Assembly (NCBI GenBank): GCA_937995555.1
Contig: CALKJX010000124.1
Coordinates: 1 to 19,930, forward strand
DNA: 19,930 nucleotides
Reading direction: 5' to 3'
Source of the DNA: an uncultured Elioraea sp.
Lineage (GTDB): Bacteria > Pseudomonadota > Alphaproteobacteria > Acetobacterales > Acetobacteraceae
Under the pieces are notes generated by a model. That model saw only the letters and a list, made by a program, of their open reading frames with translations, made no database searches and was not told where the DNA came from. The first letter of the stretch is position 1; every line of letters starts with the position of its first letter. This document shows positions 17,520 to 19,930 of the stretch, one piece after another. The position numbers and the translations under genes were made by a program.

Positions 17520-17902
17520 CAGGGAGCTCCGGAGAGGCCGCGGACGATCAGCGTGGCGGTTGCGCGGCTGCACGCGACCGGGATGTCGTAGACCTGGGCG
17601 ATGCGAAGCAGCGGCCGCACGTCGGGCTCATGCGGCTGGGCGGTCAGCGGGTCCCAGAAGAACACCAGGAGGTCGAGCGCGCCCTCGACGATGCGCGCGC
17701 CGATCTGCTGATCGCCGCCGAGCGGGCCGCTCTTCAGCCGCTCGATCGCGAGGCTCGGCACACGCTCCATCAGCATGCGGCCGGTCGTGCCGGTGGCGAC
17801 CAGGGCGTGCTGGCGGAGGAACGCCTGGTGATCGGCGGCCCAGTCGGCGAGCTCGGGCTTCTTCGCGTCGTGCGCGACCAGGGCGATGCGGAGCCTCCTC
17901 AC
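17519..17902 (-). CDS. mgsA: Methylglyoxal synthase
   Basis: Converts dihydroxyacetone phosphate to methylglyoxal and phosphate, a glycolytic bypass used when phosphate is short or sugar phosphates pile up. The 127-residue protein has IALVAHDAKK (6-15; H11, K15), TGTTGR (37-42), SGPLGGDQQIG (58-68; D64 is the catalytic Asp), and WDPLTAQPHEPDV (83-95; D84, H91, D94). All correspond to known active-site residues of E. coli MgsA (H19, K23, D71, D91, H98, D101). It is shorter than E. coli MgsA (152) mainly at the ends. The start is GTG 17902, overlapping the hydrolase stop in GTGA; the stop overlaps the M81 start. The frame is open far upstream through the hydrolase gene, but that is a shadow. 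Confidence 0.95.
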   Translation of the reverse strand: MRRLRIALVAHDAKKPELADWAADHQAFLRQHALVATGTTGRMLMERVPSLAIERLKSGPLGGDQQIGARIVEGALDLLVFFWDPLTAQPHEPDVRPLLRIAQVYDIPVACSRATATLIVRGLSGAP

Positions 17903-18612
17903 GGCAGCGCCCCTTCGAGCCAGAGCCGGAGCAGCGCCGTGACCGCCTGCGGGCGCTCGAGCGGCGAGAGATGGCCGCACTCCTCGATCACCGCCAGCCG
18001 CGCGCCGGGGATCAGGGCCGCGATCTCCTCGGAATGGTCGAGCGGGGTCGCGGCGTCCTCGCGGCCGCAGATCACAAGTGTCGGAGCGGCGATGCGCGGC
18101 AGCAGGTCGCGGCTGTCGGGCCGGTGCATGATCGCGTGCTGCTGGCGCAGGAACACCTCGGGGCCGAGCCGTTCGGCCATCGCCATCACCGTGCCGCCGG
18201 GTTCCGGGGCGGCAAGACAGTCGGGGTGGAGGTAGTAGGGCAGCAGCCGCGGCGTGACTCCCTTGAACTGGCCGCGCCGCGAGAGGTCGAGCAGCACGCG
18301 CCGACGTGTGCGCTGGTCGTCGGTATCCGCCCGCGCCGAGGTGTCGAGCAAGGCGAGCCGGGCGATACACTCGGGCGCCGCGCGCAGCATCGCGAAGGCG
18401 ACATAGCCGCCCATCGACAGGGCCGCGAGGGCGAAGCGCGGCGGCGCGGCAGCCAGCACCCGCGCGGCCATGGCATCGAGGCTGTCGTCGTGGCGGAGGT
18501 CGGCGACGGTGACGGCGCGATCGCGGCCGAGATGATGCGTCTGATGGCTCCAGAGGGCCGCATCGCCCAGCAGGCCGGGGAGGAGGACAAGCGGCAGGGG
18601 CGCGTCGGACAT
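17899..18612 (-). CDS. Alpha/beta hydrolase
   Basis: A 237-residue cytosolic hydrolase of the alpha/beta fold. It has the oxyanion strand LVLLPGLLGD (8-17), the nucleophile elbow ALSMGGY (64-70, S66), the acid in CGREDAATP (D186) and ECGHLSPLERP (H214), making a complete Ser-Asp-His triad. A cap domain lies between about 95 and 170. Substrate is unknown; similar proteins act on esters, lactones or thioesters. It leads an operon: its TGA overlaps the GTG start of mgsA, and mgsA in turn overlaps the M81 gene. A lactoylglutathione-type or other methylglyoxal-derived thioester is a tempting substrate but is only a guess. Confidence 0.88.
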   Translation of the reverse strand: MSDAPLPLVLLPGLLGDAALWSHQTHHLGRDRAVTVADLRHDDSLDAMAARVLAAAPPRFALAALSMGGYVAFAMLRAAPECIARLALLDTSARADTDDQRTRRRVLLDLSRRGQFKGVTPRLLPYYLHPDCLAAPEPGGTVMAMAERLGPEVFLRQQHAIMHRPDSRDLLPRIAAPTLVICGREDAATPLDHSEEIAALIPGARLAVIEECGHLSPLERPQAVTALLRLWLEGALP

Positions 18613-18773
18613 GCGGCGTCGATCCTGGCCCGCGACGGCGTGCTCGCCAAGCCGTGCACGGTGTCGAGCCGCCCCAACGCCCCGGTTTTCCTTGACGTCC
18701 GGCCGCCTCTCCCCTAGTGCGGCTGGGCGTGAGGGGCGCGCACCGCGCCGAGCCTCGCCTGACCGGACGATCC
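18613..18773. other. Divergent spacer between the hydrolase operon and the helicase gene
   Basis: These 161 bases must hold promoters for both directions. I see no good -35/-10 pair, operator or hairpin. An in-frame GTG at 18729 could extend the helicase by 15 residues. Confidence 0.4.
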
Positions 18774-19930
18774 GTGACCGACCCCATTGCCCTTTCCGGC
18801 GACGACGCCGCGCCGGACACCGCCCTGGACTTGCCCGCCGCCGAAGCCGGCCCGCCGCCGGCCGCGCCGCGCACCACCTTCGCCGATCTGGGGCTCTCCG
18901 AGCCGGTGCTGCGGGCGGTCGCCGATGCCGGCTACCTGCATCCGACGCCGATCCAGGAGCAGGCGATCCCGATCGTGCTGATGGGCCGCGACGTGCTGGG
19001 TTCGGCCCAGACCGGTACCGGCAAGACGGCCTCCTTCACCCTGCCGATGCTCGACATCATGCAGTCCGGCCGGGCGCGGGCGCGCATGCCGCGGGCGCTG
19101 ATCCTGGAGCCGACGCGCGAGCTCGCCGCGCAGGTGGCCGACAACTTCGTCAAGTACGCGAAGTATCTCCGCTTCGACTACGCCCTGATCATCGGCGGCG
19201 AGAGCATGGGCGACCAGATCGCCCGGCTGAACAAGGGCGTGGATGTGCTGATCGCCACGCCGGGCCGGCTGATCGACCTGTTCGAGCGCGGCGGGCTGCT
19301 GCTGACGGACGTGCGCGTGCTGGTGATCGACGAGGCCGACCGGATGCTCGACATGGGGTTCATTCCTGATGTCGAGCGGATCGTGTCCCTGCTGCCGCGG
19401 ATGCGCCAGACCCTGTTCTTCAGCGCCACCATGCCGCCCGAGATCAAGCGACTGGCGGATGCCTTCCTGCACAATCCGAAGCAGATCACGGTCGCCCCGC
19501 CGGCCACGGTCGCCTCCACCGTCGCGCAGCATCTCGCGGTGGTGCGCGAGCACGACAAGCGCGAGGCGCTGCGGCGGCTGCTGCGCAGCGAGGACGTGAA
19601 GAACGCCCTGGTGTTCTGCAACCGCAAGCGCGATGTCGATGTGCTCTATCGCAGCCTGTCGCGCCACGGCTTCAACGCCGGGATGTTGCATGGCGACATG
19701 ACCCAGCCCAAGCGCACCGAGACGCTCGAGAAGTTCAAGGCCGACGAGATCAAGATCCTGGTCTGCTCCGACGTCGCCGCGCGCGGCCTCGACATCGGCG
19801 GGCTCAGCCACGTGTTCAATTTTGACGTGCCCTTCCATGCCGAGGACTACGTGCACCGGATCGGCCGCACCGGCCGGGCGGGGCTGTCGGGCCGCGCCTT
19901 CACCCTCGCGACCGTCGAGGAGGACGAGGC
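18774..19930 (+). CDS. DEAD-box ATP-dependent RNA helicase, RhlE-like (3' end off the right edge)
   Basis: The visible 385 residues hold the whole helicase core. There is a low-complexity acidic/proline N-terminal tail (1-33), a Q motif (TFADLGLSEP to HPTPIQ, 35-61), motif I AQTGTGKT (78-85), PTRELA (113-118), TPGRL (162-166), DEADRMLDMGF (186-196) and SATM (217-220). LVFCNRKRD (279-287), CSDVAARGLDIGG (331-343) and HRIGRTGRAG (361-370) follow. The DEADRMLDMGF style suits the RhlE/CsdA side of the family, which remodels rRNA and mRNA in ribosome assembly, decay or cold response. The missing C-terminal tail usually decides the subgroup. There is no early ATG in this frame, so the GTG start at 18774 (or 18729) is inferred. 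Confidence 0.95.
   Translation, partial: MTDPIALSGDDAAPDTALDLPAAEAGPPPAAPRTTFADLGLSEPVLRAVADAGYLHPTPIQEQAIPIVLMGRDVLGSAQTGTGKTASFTLPMLDIMQSGRARARMPRALILEPTRELAAQVADNFVKYAKYLRFDYALIIGGESMGDQIARLNKGVDVLIATPGRLIDLFERGGLLLTDVRVLVIDEADRMLDMGFIPDVERIVSLLPRMRQTLFFSATMPPEIKRLADAFLHNPKQITVAPPATVASTVAQHLAVVREHDKREALRRLLRSEDVKNALVFCNRKRDVDVLYRSLSRHGFNAGMLHGDMTQPKRTETLEKFKADEIKILVCSDVAARGLDIGGLSHVFNFDVPFHAEDYVHRIGRTGRAGLSGRAFTLATVEEDE

Noticed and set aside
17903..18877. Apparent fusion of mgsA to a long N-terminal extension (452 codons)
   Set aside because: The extension is the shadow of a complete alpha/beta hydrolase; GTG 17902 in a GTGA overlap gives a normal MgsA length.

Overview
The window looks like chromosomal core DNA from a very GC-rich (about 70% by eye) alphaproteobacterium. 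Protein style and gene content (LemA/DUF2207, secDF, a PriA beside a transaldolase, MlrC-type M81 protein, short methylglyoxal synthase) suit Rhodospirillales and perhaps Acetobacteraceae. That placement is inference from style; no 16S or other marker is present. Genes are tightly packed, with several overlapping stop/start pairs. I saw no tRNA, rRNA, CRISPR array, insertion sequence or phage gene. Because of the GC content, long open frames opposite real genes are common and were discarded.

Left part (1-8990). A transaldolase running off the left edge (minus) and priA (plus) diverge with only 15 bp between start codons. An arginase-fold protein with an altered metal-binding motif follows. 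Next is a LemA + DUF2207 membrane pair, then secD-secF for the Sec translocon, without yajC next to secD.

Middle (8991-11337). The one large stretch without an intact gene, 8991-9834, holds the wreck of a GT-C/family-39 type membrane glycosyltransferase (minus strand, two frame breaks, apparent internal deletion). It lies head-to-head with an intact 500-residue polytopic membrane protein that looks like a distant GT-C transferase.

Right part (11341-19930). A class-III aminotransferase and a PaaI-type thioesterase are translationally coupled (ATGA). They diverge from an EAL-domain protein whose loop-6 motif is degenerate, and the shared 132-bp spacer carries a CRP-like inverted repeat. An iron-dependent alcohol dehydrogenase, a small membrane protein and a three-gene overlapping operon (alpha/beta hydrolase, mgsA, M81/MlrC metallopeptidase) follow. 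A DEAD-box RNA helicase, cut by the right edge, diverges from that operon.

I found no clear-cut new defence or mobile system. The items most worth a second look are the hydrolase-mgsA-mlrC coupled operon, the CRP-like operator with a likely non-catalytic EAL protein, the Cys-substituted arginase-like protein and the decayed glycosyltransferase.
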